A stretch of 64,000 nucleotides of DNA from Acidithiobacillus sp. (GCF_027322205.1 NZ_DAHVHY010000003.1:1-64000); one strand, 5' to 3'. Counted from the first letter of the stretch, positions 9,984-19,830 are shown. Made by a program: numbers and translations. Notes: generated by a model from the sequence alone, not told the origin.

Positions 9984-10530
9984 CGCCGCCCCTCTGCCCT
10001 GTTTCAACACCCGCTTCAACCGTGGCGACACTGGCCGCCCCTGCCCCTTTTCTGCATCGCCGCACCCGGAAAAAATCCCTTAATAACGTCGCGGAGGATG
10101 CGGCCAGCACCCCCCCCTTCGTCACAATACGATGGTTAAAACGATCATCCTCCAAGAGATGGTAAAGACTTTCCACTGCGCCCGTCTTAGGATCCGACGC
10201 GGCATAGACGAGGCGCGTAACCCGCGCCTGCAGCATCGCCCCGACACACATAATGCAAGGCTCCAGCGTGACATAGAGGGTGGCACCCGTCAGCCGATAG
10301 TTCCGCAAAGACTGTGCTGCCTGGCGCAGCACGAGCATTTCCGCATGGGCACTGGGATCATGGCTCTGAACAGGGGTATTATGCGCCGCCGCCAACAGAC
10401 CACCATCAGCATCCAGCAACACCGCGCCCACCGGGACCTCGCCCTGAACAGCCCCACGCGCCGCGTAATCCAGCGCCAGCGTCATCCACGCCAGATCCCG
10501 GCGATCACCATCCTCCCCTATCAAGATCAT
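9964..10530 (-). CDS. tadA: tRNA-specific adenosine deaminase
   Basis: TadA deaminates A34 to inosine in tRNA-Arg(ACG), needed to read CGN codons. The zinc deaminase motifs are complete: HAEM (His ligand and catalytic Glu) and PCIMC (two Cys ligands). Length is 188 residues, slightly long because of a polar tail after RVRRCRKG that reads through into the yjbQ start region. It is the first gene of the minus-strand run ending in mutS2. Confidence 0.94.
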   Translation of the reverse strand: MILIGEDGDRRDLAWMTLALDYAARGAVQGEVPVGAVLLDADGGLLAAAHNTPVQSHDPSAHAEMLVLRQAAQSLRNYRLTGATLYVTLEPCIMCVGAMLQARVTRLVYAASDPKTGAVESLYHLLEDDRFNHRIVTKGGVLAASSATLLRDFFRVRRCRKGAGAASVATVEAGVETGQRGGDATLQS

Positions 10531-10623
10531 GGAACTCCAGAATTATCCTCATCAAAAGTCACGTTGGCATGCCGTCCCTACCGAGTTTCGCACCCATTGT
10601 AACAATTTCTCGGCAGGTGCGCC

Positions 10624-10651
10624 TTGACAGAATCGGGAATGCTGCTAATTT
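10624..10651 (+). promoter_or_regulatory. Putative pilM operon promoter
   Basis: TTGACA (10624-10629) is separated by 16 bases from TAATTT (10646-10651), leaving about 100 bases of leader before the pilM GTG. The -35 is consensus. It sits in the divergent gap between tadA and pilM. Confidence 0.55.
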
Positions 10652-10757
10652 CCCCCACAAGTTGCAAAAAGTATTCGTGCTTTGCGCAAGTGCCGTTAGT
10701 TTTCTGCAAACCGAATTTATTTATGTAATATTCGTCAGACCATAAAAGGGAATAAAC

Positions 10758-11822
10758 GTGCTGCGCTTACCAAGTCCTCCTTTGCTCGGCCTGGATGTTA
10801 GTCCGGACGCGGTAAAACTCGTTGAGCTCTCGCAGTCCAGAGGGAAGCTTCGCGTCGAACATGCGGACTCCGAGGGTCTCCCGCCAGGCGCCGTCAATGA
10901 TCGTGACATCCAGGACGCTGAGGCGGTCAGTCGGGCGCTACGCACCATTCTGGAACGATCCCATATCAGGACCAAGGCCGTGGCGACCGCCCTGCCGGCC
11001 AATATGGCCATCGTCAAGGTCATCTCTCTTCCGGGTGACCTGGATGAGGTGGGTATTGAAGAGCAGATTCGCTTTGAGAGCAGCCAATACATTCCCTACA
11101 GCATCGATGCCGTCAATTTTGATTTCGCGGTGCTTGGACCCGATGAAGCCAGAAAAAGTTATAACCATGTCCTGCTGGTAGCATGCAAAAAAGAGGCTGT
11201 CGAAGATCGTGCCGCAGCTCTCGAAGAGGCAGGCCTCAAACCAAAAATTATTGATGTCAAACCCTTCGCACTCTGGTTATTGCATGAGCATATCACCAGT
11301 GTATCCCCACAGGAACGCGACACCCCAGGCAAAGCGGTCATTCTGGTGGAAATGGGTAGTGCCACCACCAATATCAACGTGTTTCAGGAGGGGCATCCGG
11401 TTTACTCCCGTGAGCATAATTTTGGCCTGGGTCGTTTGATTGAAGAAATTCAGCGCCGTTATGGCCTTGACGCCAATGACGCACAACGCATGGAGCGCTT
11501 CGGTGGTCTACCTCCCGAATATGTGCGTGATGTACTCAACCCATTCGCCCGGAGTATGGCCCAGGAACTATTTCGCTCTCTTGATTTCTTTCAGGCCAGC
11601 ATGCCGGATGTTCCCGCAGGATCGGTGCATCTTTTTGGTATCGGGGCTAAAATTCCGCAGCTTGCAGAACACTTGCGTCAACTCGTGAGCTTCCCGGTTT
11701 ACGTACCTGATCCTTTTGCAGGCATGGAAATGGCTCCTCAAATCAGCCGTCGCTTTATGGATGCGGACAGGTCGTCCTTGGCTGTTGCCTGTGGACTGGC
11801 GTTAAGGAGGATGCCGGCATGA
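10758..11822 (+). CDS. pilM: Type IV pilus assembly protein PilM
   Basis: PilM is the cytoplasmic actin-like ATPase fold protein that binds the N-terminus of PilN and links the pilus motor to the alignment complex. It is 354 residues and opens with LGLDVSPDAVKLVEL, the phosphate-1 loop of the actin/FtsA fold. The family segment EEQIRFESSQYIPY and the nucleotide loop ILVEMGSATTNINVF are seen. The start is GTG at 10758 with AAGGGA upstream. It overlaps pilN by four bases (ATGA), like every junction through pilP. Confidence 0.95.
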   Translation: MLRLPSPPLLGLDVSPDAVKLVELSQSRGKLRVEHADSEGLPPGAVNDRDIQDAEAVSRALRTILERSHIRTKAVATALPANMAIVKVISLPGDLDEVGIEEQIRFESSQYIPYSIDAVNFDFAVLGPDEARKSYNHVLLVACKKEAVEDRAAALEEAGLKPKIIDVKPFALWLLHEHITSVSPQERDTPGKAVILVEMGSATTNINVFQEGHPVYSREHNFGLGRLIEEIQRRYGLDANDAQRMERFGGLPPEYVRDVLNPFARSMAQELFRSLDFFQASMPDVPAGSVHLFGIGAKIPQLAEHLRQLVSFPVYVPDPFAGMEMAPQISRRFMDADRSSLAVACGLALRRMPA

Positions 11823-12412
11823 TCCGCATTAATCTGCTGCCCTATCGGGAGGCCCGGCGCGCACAACGCAGCCAGCTTTTAGTGTTAGCCCTTATCGGCA
11901 TCCTGCTGCTTGCCGCCCTGTTTTATTATGGTATCTACAGTGTTTTTAGCGCGCGTGTTTCTGCTGAGCAACAAAAAGTGCAGTATCTGCAGGGGATCAC
12001 CACGCAACTGAACAAAAAAATCGCGTCCATTGCCGATCTGCGTAAAAAACGTGATGAACTGCTTTCCCGTGAGGGTATCATTACCGATCTGCAGGACCAG
12101 CGGGATATGGTGGTGCGTCTCTTCAATACCCTGGCTCAGGTTACTCCCGATGGCATCTTTCTGACCAAGCTTCAGCAGACCGGCGACTCCATTACGGTAG
12201 ATGGTTATTCTCAGGCGAACGATCAGGTCGCGGCATTCATGCGTAACATTGAAGCCTCAAAGATTTTTGAGAAGCCGGAACTGAATATCATCAGCAAGTC
12301 CAAGCTGGGTAATGAAGAAGTGGGACAATTTACGCTGCAAATGAGCATCCGCACGCCGACTGCCACAAATAAAAGTGGCGCACCTGCGCAGCACAAGGAT
12401 ACACAGCCATGA
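11819..12412 (+). CDS. pilN: Type IV pilus inner-membrane protein PilN
   Basis: PilN is a bitopic inner-membrane protein that forms the PilMNOP alignment complex. Its 197 residues begin with MIRINLLPYREARR, whose INLLPYRE motif is the known PilM-docking peptide. One transmembrane helix follows (about 20-42), then a coiled coil (to about 95) and a ferredoxin-like periplasmic domain. It overlaps pilM and pilO. Confidence 0.95.
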   Translation: MIRINLLPYREARRAQRSQLLVLALIGILLLAALFYYGIYSVFSARVSAEQQKVQYLQGITTQLNKKIASIADLRKKRDELLSREGIITDLQDQRDMVVRLFNTLAQVTPDGIFLTKLQQTGDSITVDGYSQANDQVAAFMRNIEASKIFEKPELNIISKSKLGNEEVGQFTLQMSIRTPTATNKSGAPAQHKDTQP

Positions 12413-13062
12413 CCTTTGATGAATTCCGTAACCTGCAAATGGATGACATCATCCGCTGGCCGGTCAAAGCCAAGCTCATCATCATTGCCATCATTGTTTT
12501 GGTTCTCGGTATCCTGGTTTGGTTTGAGTTTATTGCACCCGAAAACGACAAGTATAATCAACTAAAAACCCAGGAAGACAGCCTGAAAATCCAGGTGCGG
12601 CAAAAACAATTGCTGGCGGCTTCCCTACCCGCCTATCAGGCCCAGATCAAAGAAATGAATCTGCGTTTTCAGAACTTTCTGCAGCAGCTGCCCAACCGCA
12701 CCCAGATCCCTTCTTTGCTGGATGATGTAACCCTGGCCGGACGTAGCCGCGGGCTGGATTTCGAACTGTTCCAGCCCACGGGAGAAGTGAACAAGAACTT
12801 CTATGCGGAGATCCCGGTCAAGCTCAAAGTGGTCGGTACCTATAGTGACATCGGGCGCTTCGCTGCCGCGGTCGCTGCCATGCCTCGCATTGTGACCATC
12901 AACAATGTCGACATCGCCCGAATGCCTGATGCGGGCGCGACCAGCGCAGCCAAGGCACAGGCAGTCCAGCAGTTGGTGATGCAGTGTACAGCGACCACTT
13001 ATCGCTATCTGGGTAGCAGGGGCAGTGCAGATCGCCAAAGTAACGAAGGGGGCAAGCCATGA
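12409..13062 (+). CDS. pilO: Type IV pilus inner-membrane protein PilO
   Basis: PilO is the partner of PilN in the inner-membrane alignment complex. In its 217 residues a short cytoplasmic N-terminus is followed by one transmembrane helix (about 24-44), a coiled coil and a periplasmic ferredoxin-like domain (YAEIPVKLKVVGTYSDIGRF region). It overlaps pilN and pilP by ATGA. Confidence 0.94.
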   Translation: MTFDEFRNLQMDDIIRWPVKAKLIIIAIIVLVLGILVWFEFIAPENDKYNQLKTQEDSLKIQVRQKQLLAASLPAYQAQIKEMNLRFQNFLQQLPNRTQIPSLLDDVTLAGRSRGLDFELFQPTGEVNKNFYAEIPVKLKVVGTYSDIGRFAAAVAAMPRIVTINNVDIARMPDAGATSAAKAQAVQQLVMQCTATTYRYLGSRGSADRQSNEGGKP

Positions 13063-13607
13063 AACGTGCTCTCAGTATCCTGATGATGTTTGCCGGCATG
13101 GCGCTATTGAGCGGTTGCTCAGACAGCGACGATCTCAGCCATCTTCAGGCCTTTGTCGCCGATGGCCCTAAAACCAACACACACATCACACCGTTGCCCA
13201 AGACCCCCGCTTACGAGCCGCAGGTCTATGAAAACCCGATCAACCGTGATCCCTTCACGAGTTTCTCGGAGCTTCTGTTGCGCAAGGAGGCCGCTGCCGC
13301 CGGCGCCGGACCGCGTCCTGCCAGCCATGGGCCTGTTCAACCTCTGGAAAAATTCGCCCTGTCCAGCCTGAGCATAACCGGCATTGTCCGGGACAATCAG
13401 GGCAAACTCTGGGCCGTAATTCTCACGCCGGATCATAAAGTATATCGCGCGACGATCGGCAGCTACATTGGCACCCATGATGGCCGTATCGTGAACATCG
13501 ATGACAGCATGACGAAACGGTCGGTCACCGTCGAACAATACATACCCAACGCCTTCGGTGGATTCCAGAAAGAACAGACTGTTTTGCAGATGCAAAATGG
13601 CAACTGA
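13059..13607 (+). CDS. pilP: Type IV pilus lipoprotein PilP
   Basis: PilP is an inner-membrane lipoprotein linking PilNO to the secretin PilQ. Its 182 residues begin with a signal peptide ending in the lipobox LLSGC, with Cys at about 20. A disordered linker is followed by a C-terminal beta domain containing the family segment LSSLSITGIVRDNQGKLWAV. The prolipoprotein should be modified by the Lgt encoded at 38.6 kb. Confidence 0.93.
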   Translation: MKRALSILMMFAGMALLSGCSDSDDLSHLQAFVADGPKTNTHITPLPKTPAYEPQVYENPINRDPFTSFSELLLRKEAAAAGAGPRPASHGPVQPLEKFALSSLSITGIVRDNQGKLWAVILTPDHKVYRATIGSYIGTHDGRIVNIDDSMTKRSVTVEQYIPNAFGGFQKEQTVLQMQNGN

Positions 13608-13651
13608 ACATGACTTGCCTAACCCCAAAGAATACAGAGGATAGCGAAAAG

Positions 13652-16009
13652 ATGAGCACAGCATCCAATACCACCCGCCGTGTCGCAGCAAGCCCGCAGC
13701 CCCGTCCTTTGGTACTGAGGCCAGGGACTATTGCCATCATGGCGGCGATGCTCTGCCTGAGTTCCGGCGCCGCATGGGCAGAGAGCCTTATCAGCAGCAT
13801 TACGCCGGTACAGGATCAGCATGGCATGGCCTTTCTTATCCACAGCAATAGCCGCCCTGCCTACGATGTAAATACCCTGAACGGCGGTTATCGGGTGCGT
13901 ATCGACTTCAGTGATGCCCATTTTATGAGCTCCGTGGGTACCGTCGCTGGCAGCGGCGCTGTCGTCAATGTGCTGACTGAAAATGTCGGTCATCACGCCC
14001 GTCTCGATTTGTTGCTGAAGTCACCACAGGCGGTCATGATGGAGCCAGCGCCAGGCGGTTATCGGCTTGCCCTGGTGGCCAATCACAGCAAAGCGGTAGC
14101 ACCCGAAGCGCAGGGCGCCGCAAGCCTGTCGGCCAGCGGTGCCACGGGGGTCCCCGTAACGTCTGCGCCGCCCCTGGCTGCTCCGGCCATCACTTCAGGT
14201 ACACAAATCAACGATCTGAGTTTCAAACGGGGTAAGAACGGTGGTGGGATCCTTAATCTTTCCATCTCCGGCCCGCAACCGCAGATGAATGTCACCCGCG
14301 AGAACGGCGCCCTCGTCGTCGAACTCAAAGACACCACTATCCCCTCCAGCTACACCCACCGTTTCGGGGTCGGCCAGTTCGGTACTCCGGTTCAGTATGT
14401 GGACAGTTACCCTCTGGGACGCAACATCCGATTGGTTTTTGCTATTCATGGTCCTTACGAATACTCGGCTTACCAGTTGGGGCAGCGCACCATGATTGAT
14501 GTACATCCCCAAACTACTGAGACCGGCAGCAATCCCGACGCCGGTGCGCGCCTCAGTATGGACTTTCAGAACATCAGCGTGCGCGATGCCCTGCAGGTCA
14601 TTGCCGACTTCACGCACCAGAACATCGTCGTTTCCAACAACGTGACCGGCAGTCTTTCCATTCGCCTTAAGAACGAGCCGTGGGAACAAGCTCTGCAAGT
14701 GATTCTGGAGTCTCAGGGACTGGCGGAAAAACATATCGGCAACATTCTCTGGATAGCGCCTGCCAACCAGATTACCAGCCAGGAAGAGGCGCAATTGAAG
14801 GCCGCTGCCAGTAAGCGCAAGCTCGAACCGCTGGTGACGGATCTCATCCGGATCAAATATGCAAAAGCCTCACAGATTGCCACACTGCTGCAGGGATTCG
14901 ATCAAAACAAGCAACCCGGAGTTAATTGGGTCGGCCGCAACGGTTATAACGGTAACGGTTATGGCGGCCAGAATGCCGCTCTGGCCAGTGCGTTGGGCAT
15001 TCCGAGCTCCAGCCTCATTGGCAACTCGCTGCTCGGCCCGCGCGGCTCGGTAGCGGTGGTCACCCGCACCAACAGCCTGCTGGTGCGGGACACCCCGCAG
15101 GACATCGCCAACATCAAAAACCTGATCACCAAAATCGATCGTCCGGTCCCGCAGGTATTGATTGAAGCGCGCATTGTGCAGATCACTACCAATGCGGCCC
15201 AGTCCCTGGGTGTCAATTGGGGCGGGACCTACACCTCTGGCGGCGGTGGTGGCGTCGTCAACCTATCGGGTACCGGTGCTACGGGGGTCACACCGACGCA
15301 GGGTGGCGCCTACCCGATATCTGGAACCTCCACCACCGGAACCGGTTTCACTACCCCGGCGCTGGTGAACCTGACACCCTCCACCGCAGGCAGCGCCCTC
15401 GCCGGCACCAATCCGGCATCGCTGGGTTTTGCTCTGGGCACCGCTGCGGGCAATCGCATCCTGAATTTGCAACTACAGGCACTGCAAGCCGACAACCGCG
15501 CCAAGATCATCTCCAGCCCCAAAGTCCTCACCCAGGACAACGAAAAAGCCATCATCGAACAGGGTCAGGAAATTCCTTATCAACAGTCCACCAGCAGCGG
15601 CGCAACGGCGGTATCCTTCAAAAAAGCGGAACTCAGTCTGCAGGTGATTCCGCACATTTCGCCCAACGGCAAGATTACCCTGGATGTGGATGCGCGCAAC
15701 GACCAGCCCAACTACGCACAAGCCCTGCCTACCGGCATTCCCATTAATACTCAGCAGGTCAAAACCAAACTGCTGGTCAATAATGGCCAAACCGTCGTCA
15801 TCGGCGGCATTTACACGGACTCGACCACCCAGACGGAAACCGGTGTCCCACTACTGAAGGACATTCCTCTGCTCGGCTGGCTCTTCAAGAGCCACCTCAA
15901 CAATGTGTCAAAAACGGAATTACTGGTTTTTCTGACCCCCAAGGTAATTGGCGGTGGTGCCCCAGATGGCCTGGGCGGGACGTCCGGTAGCGCCAATCTC
16001 GGGCAATGA
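13652..16009 (+). CDS. pilQ: Type IV pilus secretin PilQ
   Basis: PilQ is the outer-membrane secretin pore for the pilus. With the start at 13652 (AGAGGA upstream) it has 785 residues; an ATG at 13610 is in frame but has no ribosome-binding site. A long-n-region signal peptide ends near AWA. Then come AMIN-type beta domains (about 45-290), an STN domain (RLSMDFQNISVRDALQVIA, about 300-365), a secretin-N domain, and the secretin domain from VPQVLIEARIV to LVFLTPKVI. A Gly/Thr/Ala-rich insert of about 70 residues lies inside the secretin domain after LGVNWGG; this is a variable region in PilQ and may be exposed. The stop overlaps the aroK ATG. Confidence 0.95.
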   Translation: MSTASNTTRRVAASPQPRPLVLRPGTIAIMAAMLCLSSGAAWAESLISSITPVQDQHGMAFLIHSNSRPAYDVNTLNGGYRVRIDFSDAHFMSSVGTVAGSGAVVNVLTENVGHHARLDLLLKSPQAVMMEPAPGGYRLALVANHSKAVAPEAQGAASLSASGATGVPVTSAPPLAAPAITSGTQINDLSFKRGKNGGGILNLSISGPQPQMNVTRENGALVVELKDTTIPSSYTHRFGVGQFGTPVQYVDSYPLGRNIRLVFAIHGPYEYSAYQLGQRTMIDVHPQTTETGSNPDAGARLSMDFQNISVRDALQVIADFTHQNIVVSNNVTGSLSIRLKNEPWEQALQVILESQGLAEKHIGNILWIAPANQITSQEEAQLKAAASKRKLEPLVTDLIRIKYAKASQIATLLQGFDQNKQPGVNWVGRNGYNGNGYGGQNAALASALGIPSSSLIGNSLLGPRGSVAVVTRTNSLLVRDTPQDIANIKNLITKIDRPVPQVLIEARIVQITTNAAQSLGVNWGGTYTSGGGGGVVNLSGTGATGVTPTQGGAYPISGTSTTGTGFTTPALVNLTPSTAGSALAGTNPASLGFALGTAAGNRILNLQLQALQADNRAKIISSPKVLTQDNEKAIIEQGQEIPYQQSTSSGATAVSFKKAELSLQVIPHISPNGKITLDVDARNDQPNYAQALPTGIPINTQQVKTKLLVNNGQTVVIGGIYTDSTTQTETGVPLLKDIPLLGWLFKSHLNNVSKTELLVFLTPKVIGGGAPDGLGGTSGSANLGQ

Positions 16010-16545
16010 CCGGAAGTATTATCCTTATCGGTCCTATGGGATCTGGTAAATCCACCATCGGGCGGCTCCTGGCCGCCCGCTTGCGTCTTCCTTACGTGGA
16101 TACTGACGCGCTTATCGTTAGCCATACCGGCGTGGATATTCCCACCATCTTTGAAATTGAGGGGGAATCCGGCTTCCGCGAGCGGGAGCGCAAAATCATC
16201 GCCGACCTCTCCGCCCAGAGTGAGCCGATCGTACTGGCCACTGGCGGTGGCGCCGTACTTGACCCTGCTAATCGCCGTCATTTACGACACATAGGCTGGG
16301 TCATCTATCTGGATGTCAGTGTCGACGAGCAACTCAAGCGTATCCGCCATGACCGCAACCGTCCCCTCTTGCAGAATACTGACCTGGACATTCGCCTGCA
16401 CACCTTGGCAGAACAGCGCAACGCGCTTTATCAGGAGACAGCGCACTGGCGGGTACCGGGAGATGGTCTGCGCTCGGATCAGGTCTTGCGCCGGATACTG
16501 CGACGTCTCCAACAGCGGACAGGGCCGATCCCCACGCGGGGATAG
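16006..16545 (+). CDS. aroK: Shikimate kinase
   Basis: AroK phosphorylates shikimate at the 3-OH. Its 179 residues include the Walker A GPMGSGKST (from about 6), the shikimate/Mg aspartate in DTDALI, the substrate arginine in GESGFRERE and the GGGAV loop. The ATG overlaps the pilQ stop; the pilQ-aroK-aroB order is common in gammaproteobacteria. Confidence 0.95.
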   Translation: MTGSIILIGPMGSGKSTIGRLLAARLRLPYVDTDALIVSHTGVDIPTIFEIEGESGFRERERKIIADLSAQSEPIVLATGGGAVLDPANRRHLRHIGWVIYLDVSVDEQLKRIRHDRNRPLLQNTDLDIRLHTLAEQRNALYQETAHWRVPGDGLRSDQVLRRILRRLQQRTGPIPTRG

Positions 16546-16651
16546 AGCCGTATAAACAAACTCAAAACGGTCGCAATAGCGGCAACACACTTGCCTCAAC
16601 GCAAAAGAACCACAACAATGGTGCATAAATCGGTCTATAAGAGTAAACATC

Positions 16652-17746
16652 ATGCATAGTCTTCGCGTCGATCTGGGCCAGCGCAGTTACCCCATCCACA
16701 TAGGCGCCGGCATTCTCGCCGACCCGGCCCACTTCGCACCCGTTCTGAGCAAAGGCCCTGTCGCTATTATCACGGACAGCAATGTTGCGCCCCTCTATCT
16801 GGAGGCGCTGCAAAAAACCCTGAAGAAACTCGAAAAAAACGCGCTGACCATCACGCTGCCAGCCGGTGAGGAAAGCAAGTCCCTTGCTAATATCCAGGAA
16901 ATCACCGGACGTCTGCTGGGTGCGGGTTACGGGCGTGATTGTACCCTTTGTGCCCTCGGCGGCGGCGTCGTGGGAGACATCACCGGCTTCGCCGCCGCAG
17001 TCTATCAGCGCGGAGTCACCTGTATTCAGGTGCCTACCACCCTGCTCGCCATGGTGGACTCCTCTGTCGGCGGCAAGACCGGGGTCAATCACCCCCTGGG
17101 TAAAAACATGATCGGCGCTTTTTACCAACCGCGTGCCGTGATCGCCGACACCGACACTCTGGACAGCCTGCCCGACCGGGAATTCCGCTCTGGTCTGGCC
17201 GAGGTCATTAAATATGGCCTGATTAACGATCAGGGCTTTTTCTCCTGGCTCGAAGACCACCTGGATGCCGTGCTTGCCCGGGAAGCCAGCGCCCTGGCCA
17301 AAGTGATCCAATACTCCTGCAAAGACAAAGCTGACATCGTGGCGCGCGACGAACTGGAGGGGGGCTTACGGGCCATTCTCAACCTCGGCCACACCTTCGG
17401 CCATGCCATTGAGGCAGCGACCGGCTACGGCCAGTACCTCCATGGCGAGGCTGTGGCCATCGGCATCGTCATGGCAGCAGACCTTTCCCGCCGCCTCGAC
17501 CTGATTCGGGAGAGCGAACAGAACCGTATCTACGCTCTCATCAAGGCCACCGGTTTACCCACCCTCGCACCGGCGTTCCCCGTCACCGATTATCTCGCCT
17601 TTATGCGCGTCGACAAGAAAGCGGAAGGGGGCCGGGTGCGCTTCATCCTGCTGCGTGGCATTGGGAGTGCGGTGATTACCGGCGATGTTCCCCCGGCGGC
17701 CATCACCCAGACCCTTCAAGCCTTCATGGAGCATGGACATGCATGA
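16652..17746 (+). CDS. aroB: 3-Dehydroquinate synthase
   Basis: AroB converts DAHP to 3-dehydroquinate with NAD+ and a divalent metal. Its 364 residues contain the NAD loop GGGVVGDITGF, the substrate loop VDSSVGGKTGVNHPLGKN, and metal ligands in LGHTFGHAIE and HGEAVAIG. It starts 106 bases after aroK; the intervening sequence is AT-richer, with no feature I can name. Confidence 0.96.
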   Translation: MHSLRVDLGQRSYPIHIGAGILADPAHFAPVLSKGPVAIITDSNVAPLYLEALQKTLKKLEKNALTITLPAGEESKSLANIQEITGRLLGAGYGRDCTLCALGGGVVGDITGFAAAVYQRGVTCIQVPTTLLAMVDSSVGGKTGVNHPLGKNMIGAFYQPRAVIADTDTLDSLPDREFRSGLAEVIKYGLINDQGFFSWLEDHLDAVLAREASALAKVIQYSCKDKADIVARDELEGGLRAILNLGHTFGHAIEAATGYGQYLHGEAVAIGIVMAADLSRRLDLIRESEQNRIYALIKATGLPTLAPAFPVTDYLAFMRVDKKAEGGRVRFILLRGIGSAVITGDVPPAAITQTLQAFMEHGHA

Positions 17747-18584
17747 GATCAATAAAGCGACCGCGGAACTGCAAGAGGAAATGGCGCAACGCATCGTACT
17801 GAACCCCGGCGGCACCCGCCGTATTGGCAACTTCGGTTTCATCGAACTGGAAGAGACCTGGGGGGACGAAGCCACCATTATCAATACCGCGCGCATCAGC
17901 ACCACTAACCAGCGCCTCCGCAGCGGGCACGAATTTTCGGACCGCGACCGCGCCCTGCTCTACCAGTTACTGCGCGATCAGCACGGCACTCCCTTCGAGA
18001 CCGTATACTTCCGCTTCCGCTTCATCGCACCGATTTTTGTGCTGCGCCAGTGGGTCAAACACCGCGTTTCCAGTTGGAACGAGTTTTCCATGCGCTATCG
18101 CAAGCCGCTCTCCGTCGCCTATGTACCCGATGCCGCCGCGCGCACGGTGGATGGCTTTGCGGTGTTGGACGAGGCTGCCGTAGCCGAATATGAAGCGCTG
18201 ATGACGCAGCTCTTTGCCTGGTACGAGCAGCAATACAATGCGGCTTGCAGCCGCATTGATCTGGCGCGCGAAACCGGCGAGCTGGGTCCCAAAGAAGGCG
18301 GACGCGACCCTTACCGCGGCCGGGCCCGCGAGCTTCTGCGCAATGTGATGCCGGTCGCCGCCTACTCGGATGTCTACTGGACGGTCAACTTCCGCAGCCT
18401 GATGAACTTTTTCAAGCTGCGGCGCAAGCAAGATGCCCAGTATGAAATCCGCGAATATGCCGATGCGGCCTTTGCGCTGTTCGCCACGCGCCTGCCCCTG
18501 CTCGCCGAAACCATGCAGCGGGTGCTAGACGAATCGGCGTCGGCAGCGGCCAATGCCGTACAGGAGCCATCTGGCAATGCCTGA
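17739..18584 (+). CDS. thyX: FAD-dependent thymidylate synthase ThyX
   Basis: ThyX makes dTMP from dUMP using FAD, NADPH and methylenetetrahydrofolate. The start at 17739 gives 281 residues and puts GGAG seven bases upstream; it overlaps the aroB stop. An ATG two codons earlier (17733) is also possible. The ThyX motif reads K108-H109-R110, then S112, S117 and R119, inside RQWVKHRVSSWNEFSMRY. The first Arg of the usual RHRxxSxxxxSxR is therefore Lys. The C-terminal RELLRNVMPVAAYSDVYW region is present. No thyA is seen in the window. Confidence 0.94.
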   Translation: MHEINKATAELQEEMAQRIVLNPGGTRRIGNFGFIELEETWGDEATIINTARISTTNQRLRSGHEFSDRDRALLYQLLRDQHGTPFETVYFRFRFIAPIFVLRQWVKHRVSSWNEFSMRYRKPLSVAYVPDAAARTVDGFAVLDEAAVAEYEALMTQLFAWYEQQYNAACSRIDLARETGELGPKEGGRDPYRGRARELLRNVMPVAAYSDVYWTVNFRSLMNFFKLRRKQDAQYEIREYADAAFALFATRLPLLAETMQRVLDESASAAANAVQEPSGNA

Positions 18585-19749
18585 TGCTAGCGTTGTTGGG
18601 TCATACGGGGGATTAGCGTCCTACGCCGCCGACCCGGCCCGGAGTCGCGGGCGCACCCACGCGGAAGAGCCACCCGCCAATCGCAGCGCCTTCCAGCGCG
18701 ACCGGGACCGGGTCATCCACTCCAGCGCCTTCCGCCGTCTCGAGTACAAAACCCAGGTTTTCGTGAATCACGAGGGTGATCTCTACCGCACCCGCCTCAC
18801 CCACAGCCTGGAAGTAGGACAAGTAGGTCGCGCCATCGCCCGCCAACTGGCTCTGAATGAGGACCTGGTCGAAGCTATTGCCCTGGCCCACGATCTCGGT
18901 CACACCCCTTTTGGTCATGCTGGGCAAGAAGCCTTGCAGGAGTGCATGACCGATCTCGGTGGTTTCGAGCACAACATCCAGTCCCTGCGCATTGTGGACC
19001 GCCTGGAAAAGCGCTACGGTGACTTCCCCGGCCTGAACCTGAGCTTTGAGACGCGCGAGGGCATCCTCAAGCACTGCGCCAGAAGTAAAGCTGCCGACCT
19101 GGGAGACGTAGGTGAACGGTTTTTGCAGGGTACCCAGCCCGGTCTGGAAGCACAGATCGCCAATCTCGCCGACGAGATTGCTTATAATAACCACGATATT
19201 GATGATGGTTTACGCGCTGGCCTGCTGAGTCTGGAAGAACTCTGCGCCAGCACCTTGTACGGGGTTATTTTTGCCGAGGTACATCAGCGCTACCCTGAGG
19301 CCTCGCAAACCGTATTGCGCCACGAAACGGGTCGCCGCCTCATCAATCTGCTCATCCACGATCTGGTCGATGAAACCCGGCGCCACATCGCGGCTGAGGG
19401 CATCACCACCATTGCGGAAGTGCGGGCTGCGCCGTGCCCGCTCGCGGCCCACAGTCCGGCCATCGCCCACGAAGTGGTGACCCTCAAACGCTTCCTCTTT
19501 CAGCGCATGTATCGTCACCCGCGGGTGCATCGTCAGGCGGAAAAAGCCAAGCGCCTGGTACGCAAACTGTTTCATGCCCTGCAGGAAGATCCGCGCCTGC
19601 TGCCGCTGAAATATCAGGCACGCATCAACGAGTGTAACGGCGCGGTGAAACGTCAGGCGCGTGTCGTCGCAGACTATGTGGCTGGCATGACCGACCGCTT
19701 CGCCATTGCCGAGTACGACCGCATCTTCGATCCCCATGGCGAGGCGTAA
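18577..19749 (+). CDS. dgt: Deoxyguanosinetriphosphate triphosphohydrolase-like protein
   Basis: This is an HD-domain dNTP triphosphohydrolase, which splits dNTPs into nucleoside and triphosphate. With the start at 18577 it has 390 residues (an in-frame start 8 codons earlier lies inside thyX). Metal ligands are in RLTHSLEV and ALAHDLGHTPFGHAG (the HD pair plus a following His), with a C-terminal Asp further on. It overlaps thyX by 8 bases, so dTMP synthesis and dNTP breakdown are co-expressed. The true substrate preference cannot be read from sequence. Confidence 0.92.
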   Translation: MPDASVVGSYGGLASYAADPARSRGRTHAEEPPANRSAFQRDRDRVIHSSAFRRLEYKTQVFVNHEGDLYRTRLTHSLEVGQVGRAIARQLALNEDLVEAIALAHDLGHTPFGHAGQEALQECMTDLGGFEHNIQSLRIVDRLEKRYGDFPGLNLSFETREGILKHCARSKAADLGDVGERFLQGTQPGLEAQIANLADEIAYNNHDIDDGLRAGLLSLEELCASTLYGVIFAEVHQRYPEASQTVLRHETGRRLINLLIHDLVDETRRHIAAEGITTIAEVRAAPCPLAAHSPAIAHEVVTLKRFLFQRMYRHPRVHRQAEKAKRLVRKLFHALQEDPRLLPLKYQARINECNGAVKRQARVVADYVAGMTDRFAIAEYDRIFDPHGEA

Positions 19750-19801
19750 ACGCTTCAGCTATTCCAACGCAAAAATCCCGAAAGATGACGCGCCCGCACC
19801 C

Positions 19802-19830
19802 TTGGATGGTATCCATGAGCGCGTTATAAT
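19802..19830 (+). promoter_or_regulatory. gltB promoter (sigma70-like)
   Basis: TTGGAT (19802-19807) is separated by exactly 17 bases from a perfect TATAAT (19825-19830), 55 bases before the gltB ATG. This is the best vegetative promoter match in the window. Confidence 0.75.
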
